Below are positions 21,036 through 30,877 of a stretch of DNA of 35,000 nucleotides, piece by piece. Position 1 is the stretch's first letter. The number at the start of each line of letters is the position of its first letter. Both the position numbers and the translations under genes were made by a program. The DNA lies in NCBI GenBank assembly GCA_009663005.1, contig CM018898.1:10775911-10810910 (forward strand), in the 5' to 3' direction. The notes under the pieces are model-generated. The model was not told the DNA's origin. It did no database searches and saw only the letters and a list, made by a program, of their open reading frames with translations. The DNA is from Actinidia chinensis (taxonomy: Eukaryota > Streptophyta > Magnoliopsida > Ericales > Actinidiaceae).

Positions 21036-21120
21036 TTCATAGATGATCTTCACTACGAGGACCTATAAAATGAACGGTTCGAATCATCAGTATAAGGTCG
21101 AGAATACGGGACATAGCGAA
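21036..21120. repeat. Right arm of an inverted repeat around the Copia element
   Basis: See 16173-16251. The two arms face each other and enclose the Copia element and the foldback element, which suggests a DNA element split by later insertions. Confidence 0.5.
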
Positions 21121-21309
21121 GGAGTCTTGAGGTGACTGCTCTTGACTAGAATCTGCTCTCGCCCAACTGCCAAAAGTTAGAATAACTGAAATTTTGGCTC
21201 AGTTTGAGTTATTGATTTTTTGCCTTTTTAATTGTTTTTGTTGATTTTTTTCGCTATTTAATTAAAATTTTATATACTTTGCATCCTATATTTTTGCTGA
21301 GGAGCTGGC

Positions 21310-22963
21310 TTTTCGCCCCCCCCGACCTGGGAAAACCCCCACGGGTCCCACCCCCACAATACCCTGGTGCCCCCCCTCCCTTCCCCCTTTTTAATTTTTT
21401 TTTAATTTAAAATTGTTTTATCATTTTTTTATAATATTATTTTTTTTCTTTATAAATTTTATTTTTTTATGGATAATATTTTTTTTATATATTTGTAATT
21501 TTTATTATTTTTAGTTGTAAATTTTAGGAGTCATATTTATAAAAATTATAAATATAGATCCAAAATAAAAAATATATATATGAAAATAACAAATATACTG
21601 ACAATTTTAAAGTTTTAAAATTTTCAGTATTTTTGTTATTTATATATATACTTTTTATAAATATTGCAAATAAGACTACCAAAATTACAACAACAAAAAT
21701 AAAAGAATTACGCACATATAATAAAAAAAATTATTTATCAAAAATAAAAATTTGATTAAAAAATAAATTGATAAAAATAATAAAGCTGATTAAAAACATA
21801 CTACTAAAAAAATAAAAAAACCAAAACTTAAAAAAAAAACACAACGATTAAACAAAAACTAATGAAGAAGAAGAGAAACAAAAACTAAAAAAAATACCAA
21901 AACTGAAGAAAAAAAAATGACAAAAAAAACTTGACTAAAACAAAAGCCGCTGAAAAAAAATGAGCAGGGGTTAATTTGCTATGGGGGAGAGGGTGGAAAA
22001 AATAATTATGAGGGAGGAGTATAATATTCAAAGCACGGGAGCGGGGGGGGGGGGAGAGGGAGGGGGACTAGCAAGTTTTAAAGTTCTATTAGAAAAAAAG
22101 AGTAGCTACTGTTCGCACTCCCGTCTCAGATCCTCCGATAGCCCCACTCTGAATATACCCTTATGACCCTCCCTCATTTTTCTTGTCCCCCAGCCCCCTA
22201 CTCTCTCTCTACTTTTTTTTTCCATTGAATGGTTTTTTTATATTTGATTAGTTTTGTTTCTTTTTTTTCCATAGTATTTTATCAATTTTTTTAATTAGAT
22301 TTTTTTGATTTTTTTTGACTTCTTTTTGAATTTTTGATTTTGTGTATTTTTAAAGTTTTTTTCATAATTTTGTGTATTTTTTATTTTTTTTAGTTGTTGA
22401 TAAATTTTTTATTTATTAGTTTTGTTTTATTTTTGAACTAAAAATAAAAAAAATTAAAATTAGAAAACAGCTAAAAGGTCTCATAAAAAAAACTAGCAAA
22501 ATATGGCCGTTAATAACCATATTAGTTATATTTATTAGTTATTCTTGACAAATATATCTGAAAATATAAAATATTTTATCTAATTTCAAAAAAAACTAAA
22601 CAAAAAAACTATTTTAGTTGGTCTTTTTTTAAATAACAATAATAAACAAATATAAACAAATAAATAAAAAAAATAAATAATAAAAAAATAAAAATATTAA
22701 GTGAAAAAAAATATATAAAAGAATAAAGAAAATTAAAAAAAATAATATTATTTAATTTTATTAATTTTTACAATAATGACGTTCAATCTACAACTAAAAA
22801 AAAAAGATTCGAACAGAGAAATAAAAAAAATGCTTATCCAAAAAAAATAATAAAACTCGTAAAAAAATAATTAAATTTGATAAAAAAATTAAATATTAAA
22901 AAAATAAACAAAACTAATAAAAAAGAAATAAAACTAAAAAAAAAAGAAATAAAAAGTACAAAC

Positions 22964-22994
<31 letters not shown>

Positions 22995-23018
22995 TAAAAC
23001 TGATACAGAAAAGAAATG

Positions 23019-23049
<31 letters not shown>

Positions 23050-23140
23050 GAAACAAAATTAAAAAAGAAAATTAAAAAAAGGAGGGGTCAGGGTACAAGG
23101 TGGGGTGGCGGGGGGGGGGCGGGGGGGGGGGGGGGGATAG
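21310..23140. repeat. Strand-asymmetric low-complexity block with C/G islands
   Basis: A C-rich island (21317-21388) precedes a T-rich then A-rich stretch (21390-21960); a G-rich then C-rich island (21961-22205) follows; then again T-rich (22206-22440) and A-rich (22450-23085); then a G-rich island (23086-23136). The outer islands are complementary in character: ATACCCTG with CCCCTCC on the left, GGAGGGGTCAGGGTA on the right. Short poly-A/T frames here are not coding. Confidence 0.6.
22007..22180. repeat. Small inverted-repeat (MITE-like) unit
   Basis: The left arm reads TATGAGGGAGGAGTATAAT (22007-22025); the right arm (22145-22180), read on the other strand, gives ATGAGGGAGGGTCATAAGGG then TATATTCAGAG. 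Alignment is about 30 bases with gaps. It sits in the centre of the low-complexity block. Confidence 0.5.
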
Positions 23141-23146
23141 CATTTT

Positions 23147-23258
23147 TATTGTTGCCTCCCTAATCTTCCATTGATATAATCAATGCCCTGATCACGTTTC
23201 ACGGTGACCTTATTGGAACCTTCAGGGATCACACATTTTCCAGTAGCTGTTAAAAAAC
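23147..23258 (-). other. Possible exon fragment, unrecognised
   Basis: The minus strand has an acceptor-like TTTTTTAACAG followed by an open stretch reading KCVIPEGSNKVTVKRDQG and then IDYINGRLGRQQ with a stop. It is less AT-rich than its surroundings and has normal amino-acid usage. I do not recognise the protein; it may be a captured gene scrap. Confidence 0.3.
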
Positions 23259-23428
23259 GGAAACTCAGTGAAAAGGTTAAACTGTAGCAACTGGCCATAG
23301 TGAGGGACACACTGCAAAGCCCAGGGTGGAAAAGTGTAATTTACGTCATTATTAGAATTATTTCCCATTTCTAATTTTAGTAAAAAATTTTGGTGACCTA
23401 AGCTCTCCTCAGCGATTGTAATTTTTTT

Positions 23429-23795
23429 GGGTAAAGTAAACGATCATTTCCTGAGATTCCAGGTTAATATACAAAGTACCACTGAGGTTTGAGAAATTAT
23501 AATGACCTCTCCTAAGATTCGGGATTAATACACGATCCTCCATTTTGTACTGACCATCCCTGAGATTCCGGATTAATACACAAAGTACCCCTGACAATTT
23601 TTCTTTTTTTTTGACAAATGATGTTGGTTTGACATCATGAGTGTTTTATGTATTAACCCAGAACCTCAGGGATGGTCAGTGCAAAATAAAAAAAATCTAT
23701 TACAAGTTTCAAACCTCAGAGGAGATCATTGTAATTTCTTAAAAAATCAAAATACTTTGTGTATTAACTTGAAAGGAGGTCAGTGTAATTTACCC
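23429..23795. mobile_element. Foldback MITE with 9-bp target duplication
   Basis: Starts GGGTAAAGTAAACGATCATT and ends as an imperfect complement (CAGTGTAATTTACCC). The arms continue inward with matching GAGATTCC/TTAATACACAAAGTA blocks, so most of the 367 bp folds on itself. AATTTTTTT occurs exactly on both sides (23420-23428 and 23796-23804). A 9-bp duplication suits Mutator-like mobilisation, but the low complexity of the target weakens this. GGGTAAATTACA ends are common in plant foldback MITEs. Confidence 0.82.
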
Positions 23796-24049
23796 AATTT
23801 TTTTAACATTTCTTTCTTTGTTTTCTCTTTATTTTATTTATGAAATATATATGAACTTGTAATTATCCTTGGCTACAGGTATTACGTAAAATAAAAAAAA
23901 CAACCTCTTAAACATACTCATACATATACGAAGAGATATATTACTACAAAATAGAGAATAAATTAAAAATTATAATAATTTTGAAAGAATTTTGCTAATT
24001 TAAGATAAATGAGAGAAAAAAAGAGGTGTTTTAGTTTTTATTGGTGTGG

Positions 24050-24520
24050 GCCCCATTGAAAAATATTCAAAGGGTAAAAAATATACTCAAATTTAAAAAA
24101 AAATTATCAATTGGATAAAAATTTATGTGAATCACACACTTTGAGAAGAACGAAGTAATATTTTTTGGTGAAAAAAAAAATAATTTCAAGTAAAATCTCA
24201 ACCGTTGGATTATAACTCCAATAGATTTTAACAGTAGAAAGTGAAAAATAATTTTGAGATTCAAAATAAATTGTATTTTATAATATAAATTAGTAATTGT
24301 CTAATCCCACTAAAAAATGATCAAAAGAGTAAAAAATATGTCTAAATTTAAAAAAACAATTATCCAATAAGTAAGAATCTATGTAGATCCCACCCCTTAA
24401 GAAGCCTGAAGTAATAATTTTGGAGGAAAAAATAATCATAAAATCTCAAAAGAAATAATTTTAAAATTCATAATGAGATATAATTGATAATATAAATTTT
24501 ATTTTTTGATGCCATCACAT
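24050..24520. repeat. Degenerate ~254-bp tandem duplication
   Basis: CCCATTGAAAAATATTCAAA (24052) and CCCACTAAAAAATGATCAAA (24306) open two copies. Shared blocks include GGTAAAAAATAT/AGTAAAAAATAT, CAAATTTAAAAAAA/TAAATTTAAAAAAA and GAAGTAATA. The copies differ by many changes. No coding content. Confidence 0.65.
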
Positions 24521-24880
24521 GACATTACTAGTTCCAGTTTTTCATTAAAGTATTATATTATATTGGATTCTCCTTTTTCATTTTTTTAATATATTCTGTG
24601 TGTTTAGATACAGTAATTGTTGTCCATAAGCCAAAGCAATCCAAACGTAGCATTTCCTCCAAATGGGTTCTGGGACTTCTTTATTTTGGCCCATGTGGTA
24701 CGCTCCAAACGCAAGGGATCACAAGTTTATATATAAGTTTTCAAGTCCGTTAATAAAATCTCCCAAATCCGAATCCAATAAACTCCCACTTAAAATCCGT
24801 GACGTCCCACGCAAACAGAACAACAACTAAAAAATAAATAAAAATTATTAAAATCAAACAAACAGAATAGGAATTAGTGG
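24521..24880. other. Possible promoter or 3' flank, no gene
   Basis: Holds a TATA-like TTTATATATAAG (about 24727-24738) and a CGTCCCACGCAAA stretch, with no ORF. No direction can be decided. Confidence 0.25.
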
Positions 24881-26150
24881 AAGGCAGCTCGAAAAAGTAA
24901 ACCAAAAGGCAAAAAGTAAACGGAATCGTACCTTACACGAAACGCAATCACGAAATACGAGTACGCGAAAACGTATAGTCGTATAGTACACGGATACGTC
25001 CAAAAATCTGATAACGCGAACGGAAAGTGTCACGGTTAACGGCGACACAGGAAAGAGCGTCACACAAACCGAAATCCACACGCTGCGAACGTAAAAACAG
25101 GACGGAACTGAAAGGATCATGCATGCATGGCTTCAACCAAACCAAACACCAAATCTTCATCAACATCTTAATGGAAAGGGACAAATCTGAATTTAATCTC
25201 AGTTAGCCTTTTAAACTCTTGAATTTTAGGCGTACGTTTGAATTGATTGTAATGTACCAAATGGCCTTCAATTGCAATCAAATGGTGCAAATATATGTAC
25301 AGGGGAGGGGTATTCGTCTCGCTCGTCCGTATCACATGACTTCGCCGTTTTTTTGAGTTTCGAGTGCCCATGTTACAAAAAATCCACATTCGGCCGGCAA
25401 TCTTGATGCAGTCGCCGGAGTCTGACCGCCTTCCTCGGAATAGAGTCGAGTCAAAAGACTAGATCAAAAAGAACACCAACCCCCCCTTTGTAGCCACTAC
25501 ACGGAGTTCAGAGATCGTAGGCTTTGGACATGATGGAGAGCCGATCGTCTTGGTGAAAATCGGGCATCTTCGGTTTATGTTTGATGCAGACGACGGTCGA
25601 ATCATTGCGCCAACGCTCGCCTACCAAGTCGCCTTCGACAAGTCCCGATCGAAACCAACGAATTCGCATCGCCGATCTACGAGCATTCAACCGGTTCGGC
25701 GAGTAAGAAATCGGAGACTGTGTGGAATTCTTGTGCAGGCTACCATCGGAAACGAGCCCGGGTGCGTCGTAGGCGGAGCACTACCCGTATCTTCGGCAGA
25801 TTCGTCAAGGGATTCTAATATGCCTTCCGTACGACCTGATCTCGCGGCGAGGCGGTCATCGAACGGCGAGGAGACCTCGATACGGTCGATCAAGAACGAA
25901 CGGACGGCGCCCTGAGGTGCGAATCATGGAGCTCACGCGGTAGGTGAAGGGGAACGGTTTGGTGGAAATAAACTTCGGTCCGAGGAAGACGAAGAAGAGA
26001 AGGCGGTTTTTCGGCTGGGACGTTGAGCAAAACGGAGCGGGGGGGGATGGTGAATAAAAACCTGCGGGCGGTGAGATTGATCTTGAAGGACCGATGCGCT
26101 TGGTAGAAAGGCCGCTTGATCTTTTGGAGAGGTTCCCATTGTTGTTTCGA
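24880..26150 (-). CDS. Unrecognised gene-like region, minus strand
   Basis: This section is much richer in GC and CpG than its surroundings. A minus-strand ATG (MGTSPKDQAAFLPSASVLQD, from about 26146) follows a TATA-like box and a CT-rich leader, and runs about 68 codons to a stop near 25935, or to a donor-like GTGAGC just before it. Downstream minus frames have ordinary composition: RIEVSSPFDDRLAARSGR (25840-25890) and RRSAMRIRWFRSGLVEGDL (25620-25690). A splice-like acceptor TTTCAG and donor AAG/GTACG frame a CpG-rich piece at about 24930-25107. An opposite-strand frame at 25550-25915 is equally long, so the strand is not certain. No domain is recognised. Confidence 0.35.
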
Positions 26151-26196
26151 CTTTCGAGAGAGAGAAGAGAGACCGGTGGGGAAGAAGACGAGAAAG

Positions 26197-26213
26197 GGGA
26201 ATGTTATATATAT
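26197..26213 (-). promoter_or_regulatory. TATA-like box before the minus-strand ATG
   Basis: The minus strand reads AAATATATATAACATTCCCC, about 50-60 bases upstream of the ATG near 26146, with a TTCTCTCTCTC leader between. This is the usual spacing and base composition of a plant core promoter and 5' UTR. Confidence 0.4.
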
Positions 26214-26417
26214 TTCTGTAGAGGGCCCTCGGCATCTTCAGTTTGGCAAAACCTAGCTCCCTTAGACGCTCGATGTATAGATATGAGAGCAATGGGCGAG
26301 TGGTAATTACTTGTTAGGTTGTTGGAGGGTTATTGTGTGAGAGAGGACAAAGACGTGCAAACATAGAGGTGGGTTAATCGCTATTGGATCCAAAAAATTG
26401 CGCACCCCAATTGTAAG

Positions 26418-26540
26418 GTGGAGAAAGGGAGGAGGGGGGCGAAGGGGGGAGAAGGGCAAGCAGGCGGGAGAAGGGGGAAAAGTAAGACGAATGGGGGGGG
26501 ACGGGGAAAAGGAGGAGCAAAAGGGGCGACGAAAACGAGT
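26418..26540 (+). repeat. Purine-rich tract with G-quadruplex motif
   Basis: Almost pure A/G. Runs GGG (26427), GGGGGG (26434), GGGGGG (26444) and GGG (26454) are separated by 4 bases each, meeting the usual G-quadruplex rule; more G-runs follow to about 26520. Confidence 0.75.
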
Positions 26541-27299
26541 TTTAATAAAAATAAAAAAATAATAACTTATCTTAAAATTAAGTATTCTAAATTTTGTCTT
26601 AACACATTCAATTTCTAAAATAAATAAATATTATTTTACAAAATACTATCTATTTATAAATTAACTCTATTATTTATTTTTTATCTATAATTATTTTTAA
26701 AAAAAAGCTTTTTTTTTGTTCACTACTCCAATTAAGCGTATAAAAATAAATTTTATATCAAATTTATTAAAAAATGAGATAAATCGGGGAATCAAATATA
26801 AAAGCTCAAAAAATAAGGGCTATTTTTATTTTGCTAAGAAATTAGCTTAAAAATAGAATCTTGATAATAGTTTAAAAAATAAAAAAATGTCAGTGTTATA
26901 TTAAAAAATATAAGAATGTCAAATTATTTGTCAAAAACTTTAAGGGAAATTAGTATTTTTTAAACAGAAGTAGAGAAAGAAACTTTGGGTGCAAAATAGC
27001 ATCACCCTAGCTTGTGGGCCAACCCGGGTTTGGATTAACAGAGTGGGTTAGTTTTTTTTTTTTTATTTCTATCCGCCGGTTGAGACGTAAACCGTTCTGC
27101 AGAAAAAGAAGGATCTTGGCCGTTTGGCTTAACTGCTTTTCTGAACTCTGGGAGGAATGGCCACGTATAAAGATAATTGTGGGGATCGGCGTGGATTTTG
27201 TTCAAAAATCAAGACGGAAGCAAACTGGTGGCCGATAATTACGAGAAGAAGTGCCATTGATAGAGTTTTTAGATTCCATTGCGGTGCTAAAGATTTGGC
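26541..27299. other. AT-rich DNA, then mixed-composition DNA; no gene recognised
   Basis: 26541-26990 is A/T low complexity. 27000-27240 has a plus frame of 74 residues with a poly-Phe start; it shows no domain and is probably not coding. Confidence 0.35.
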
Positions 27300-28195
27300 T
27301 TAGTTTGTTTGTCGTCGGACTGAAAAAAAGTCTCCGGACTAATAGCGTTCGGATGGATGGACTGGAACTCGTTGTGGACTTACTTGGTCCCGGATATATA
27401 GTGTAACCGTTTATTTTGCTCCGGAATAAAACTCTGATAAGTGGTAGTTCAATCTTGTCTCATATTGCGTGTGCTAAGCAACGGACTGGACAATGAAGGA
27501 AATGACCAACATACCCTTCAATTTATTTTGGATTAAACAAGTTTTCTTTTTTAAAAATTAACGTTTTCTGAAAAAATATTGTTTTTAAATGTACATTTTT
27601 TAATTTAATTTGAAAATAATTATAAAAAATTATTATTTTTAAAAAAATACTTAATTTTTTATAAAAGAAAATGTTATATTTTGTAAAAAGTATTCTCAAT
27701 AAATAATATAATTTCAAAATTATTTGTTTGAATATTTTTTTGTAGATTAAATATTTTTAAAAAAAAATATTTTTTAGAAAAATGGTTAAGTTCCCAAAAA
27801 AAAAAACTTGTTTATCCAAAAAAAATGATTAAAAATTATGTAATAAAAAAATAACAAAAATTATTTTAAAAAATAATAAAAAAAAGAAAATAAAAAAATA
27901 AAAAAAAAACGAAGAAGAGAGAGGCGGAGAGAGAGGGGAGGAGAGATAAGGGGAAAGAGGGAAAATTATGCAATGTGTAAGGGCAAATTCGTAATTTTAC
28001 ATATTAGTCCGACCTTAGGCTTAGTCCGAGGGACTAGGTGTCCTAACCCCCACCCCCGGGACAGCACAGTCCAAATATACCGACACTATTAGTCGGTCGG
28101 ACTAATAGTCCGGAGTCATTTTATGTAAACAAAAAGCTGGGACTAGACTGGACTCGTTATGACAGTCCGGCCTAATTCGGGCAAACAAAACATGG
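27300..28195. repeat. Candidate inverted-repeat element
   Basis: The left part has TTAGTTTGTTTGTCGTCGGACTG then TCCGGACTAATAG then GGACTGGAACTCG; the right part, read on the other strand, has GTTTTGTTTGCCCGAATTAGG then GAGTCCAG then CTCCGGACTATTAGTCCG. Shared GGACTAATAGTCC-type words are in matching order. The interior is AT-rich. Boundaries and target duplication are unresolved. Confidence 0.45.
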
Positions 28196-28332
28196 CATGT
28201 GTGGTTGAGCCATCACTCTACGTAAATGTGAGGTTTTTTTAAAAAAAATATTATTAATTAATGGATTTTAAAATTATTTTATTGATTTGTATTAAAAAGT
28301 ATTATTATTTAATTTTTATTTAAAATATATTA

Positions 28333-28968
28333 ATACCCAACTGATAGCTCCGCCACTGCACAGTTCATATCGTCAGTATTCTCTCAAGTCTCACCTCACC
28401 TTTTATCTTGAGGATAGGAGGATCATTAGACCTTGCTTCCATTTTTTCGGGATGCTCACCTCGCCATCTATGAGGTCGCCGATTGTTTTTTCAACATCGC
28501 CCAAGGCAGGGCGTCTTATCTTGCCTGGCGAAGACTTTATCCCCTGAGACTTCTCAGTCAGTCACTTATGTTTGCGGTTTTTCTCTATAAGGCTCCTCCT
28601 ACTATACTCCCGGTATCTTCTTCCCTACCAGCCGTTTCGAGGATTCGCGTCATACTCTCCTTACACGGCTCTCCATTCTCCATTTATAAAAAAGTCGCTC
28701 CCTCTCAAGAAAAAAGATATACTCACACACAATATCTGCTTAAAACCCTTGCGGTTCACTTTAAGAGATATGGTATCTGCTTGTCTAGTTTAATGCCTTG
28801 GTCTGATCTCCACGCTGAGGAGCTTTGAGCTGCCTTAACCCCGTCCGGTTATGTTTGTTCTTCTGGGCAGGGAGTCTAAATTATTGACCAAGGTTAAGGA
28901 TCACGTACAAACAATTTTGGACTGGTGATTGTTCAACCCCAAAATTCTACCACGACGCAAACAATTAA
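28333..28968 (+). repeat. Tat-type gypsy LTR, apparently solo
   Basis: A TATA-like TTTATAAAAAAG (28683) is followed by CTCACACACAATATCTGCTT, a CTGATCTCCACGCTGAGGAGC-type stretch (28803-28823), GTTCTTCTGGGCAGGG and CAACCCCAAAATTCTACCACGACGC, the usual R/U5 wording of Tat LTRs. It ends ACAATT where a TTGGCGCC PBS would begin, but AATAATTTAAT follows instead. No gag-pol is adjacent, hence a solo or truncated LTR. The left end (TGATAGCTCC) is a guess. The plus frame of 131 residues inside it is not a gene. Confidence 0.6.
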
Positions 28969-29197
28969 TAATTTAATGAATTGAGTCCATATATTATGTC
29001 GCTATTTATTTAGAACTAAGATGCTTAATCATTTAATTGTCGGATCTAATCAACTTATGATTTTACATGAAGGAATATTAATCGATTCTAAATTACATTA
29101 ACAGAACTCTGAGATGTTGACATCACAAAACCACATCTTAAATTAGGTTAATTTCACTTTATCACGTCAAGTTTTACTTAAATTACTTTAATTCTTA
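28969..29197. other. AT-rich spacer
   Basis: No features recognised. Confidence 0.4.
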
Positions 29198-29199
29198 TA

Positions 29200-29644
29200 G
29201 GCCTCATTTGAGAAGGTGATAGAATTGGTAGGATTGAGTAATGAGGTAGGATAGGATTGGAATTGATAATGATATGGATTAGTAATGAGGGAATAGTTCG
29301 ACCAGGGTGTTTGGTTGCACGGTAGTAGATGTGGGATTAGTAAATATCAAGAGTAATGTGGGTCAATAGTGTCCAAAGATTATAATTTTTTTTTCAGAAA
29401 TTCAATTTACCATTTAATTATATAAATATACAAATATTAAGGGTAATTTACAATTTGAGCCCCTAGAGTAGGGTGGTATTGTTAATACCAGGGAGGGCGT
29501 GGTATTAACAATACTAAGGATTGGTGGTATTAATAGGTCTGAACGGACTATAGTCCGGCCATGGGCGGAAACCAAACGCTGGATTACCGGCCCCACCGGA
29601 CTAATAGCCAATCCCCCCTCCTATCCCGGTTATCAAACACGGCC
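29200..29644. mobile_element. Inverted-repeat MITE, possibly composite
   Basis: Starts GGCCTCATTTGAGAAG; the right end on the other strand starts GGCCGTGTTTGATAAC. TA lies on both sides. Internally GGGTGTTTGGTTGCACGG (about 29307) faces GGAAACCAAACGC (about 29567), a second pair of typical element ends, so one element may sit in another. TA or TWA targets suit Mariner- or Harbinger-type MITEs; which one is undecided. Confidence 0.65.
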
Positions 29645-29646
29645 TA

Positions 29647-30300
29647 GTTTCAATTTTAACAGAGTAAATTTGTAGTTTATAACTTGTTGCAATATTGATC
29701 TGCGTTCGACTAGTAAGATTTTTAGGGTAAACGGTACACGTGGCCAACACATGACAGTTTCTATTGGCAAAAGGGGGTTAAACAGTCTATTTACATAGTT
29801 ATAGTCAGAGCTCATTCTAATTTACTAAACTCTATACAGTTTCTCTCCATGTCACTTTTAGGAAAAAAAATGTTAAGTGGTCACGCAATGCGTGTGGAAA
29901 TCTATAATTAAGTACATAGAACTCACACAAACGCATAATCAATTCGAGAGATTATTTGGTGATCTTAGAGTAATATTTTACATCAGTCAATGAATATGCA
30001 TCTGTACATGTTGGTCATAATTTAACAAAAAAATATAGATCTCACCTATTTAAAACAATCACTATAAAGTTAAAGACACCACCCGAATTTGCTCCAAGAG
30101 CGCTAAATATTTCTCAATATAGAGCGTGCGAAGTAATATTGGTCCTATCTAAATAAAGAGAGAAGAAAATAAGTGTACAGAGTCAAGGGACGAGACTAGG
30201 AATCAATTGAGGGATACCCATTAGTCCTCACTTGCTATTACTCCCTCGTACGAGTACATATTTAACGGATACCCATTAGAGTTTGAGGATATAAAAGAAA
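29647..30300. other. Intergenic DNA, nothing recognised
   Basis: Mixed AT-rich sequence with no ORF above background and no repeat partner seen within the window. Confidence 0.35.
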
Positions 30301-30303
30301 AAT

Positions 30304-30318
30304 AATATAATATATATA

Positions 30319-30349
<31 letters not shown>

Positions 30350-30350
30350 A
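30304..30350. repeat. AT microsatellite
   Basis: Runs of TA dinucleotides with a central TATTATAT interruption. Confidence 0.9.
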
Positions 30351-30870
30351 AGAGGTAACTAATTAAGTATTCCACCCAAACTTTTAATATTCTAATTTTT
30401 CCTAAGAAACATAGAAACCGTAATGATAACATGTTCGAATATTGAAGGACAAAATAAGAGTGACCCTCGACATTCTCGCAATTGCCTGGTTCTATACATT
30501 CTTCAGCGCTGTATAGATTCTCCCAGTTTAAAGATAAATTCTCAGGTATTCTTCACTCTAGTCTAGCTTTCTTTGGCTTTTTTTGAAGTTTCTTAATTTT
30601 CAAGACTTCAGTTTTTCTTTCATTACGTTTTATTTGGATTTATGGTGCTTTATTTTGAGAATTCAATTTAATGCAATGGATCGTGAATATAACTAGAAAA
30701 GGGCATCAATTTGTTTTGCAAATGGACTTGGGTCAAAGTTTAAATAATAAAAACATAAGGTTTTTGGTATGATGTTTTAAGAGATGCAGCAACTAGGTAT
30801 TAATTGAGGTTGTAAGCGGTCCGGTAACTCTCCCAAGAGTTATGACGGCGTGTCAGTTGCCCCTTGTCTT
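30351..30870. other. Intergenic DNA with a leader-like stretch
   Basis: 30470-30545 is less AT-rich (CCTCGACATTCTCGCAATTG...TTCTCAG/GTATTC) and ends in a donor-like junction, as a 5' UTR exon might, but no coding exon follows. Support is weak. Confidence 0.2.
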
Positions 30871-30877
30871 ATATAGT

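Noticed and set aside
21524..21715. Hydrophobic minus frames in AT-rich DNA, as a membrane protein
   Set aside because: Phe/Ile/Tyr/Lys bias follows directly from A/T runs.
25550..25915. 121-residue plus frame as a confident gene
   Set aside because: High GC opens frames on both strands here; the TATA-like box, leader and ATG favour the minus strand, though this is not settled.
28433..28828. 131-residue plus frame
   Set aside because: It lies within a Tat-type LTR with TATA and R/U5 wording; LTRs do not normally code.
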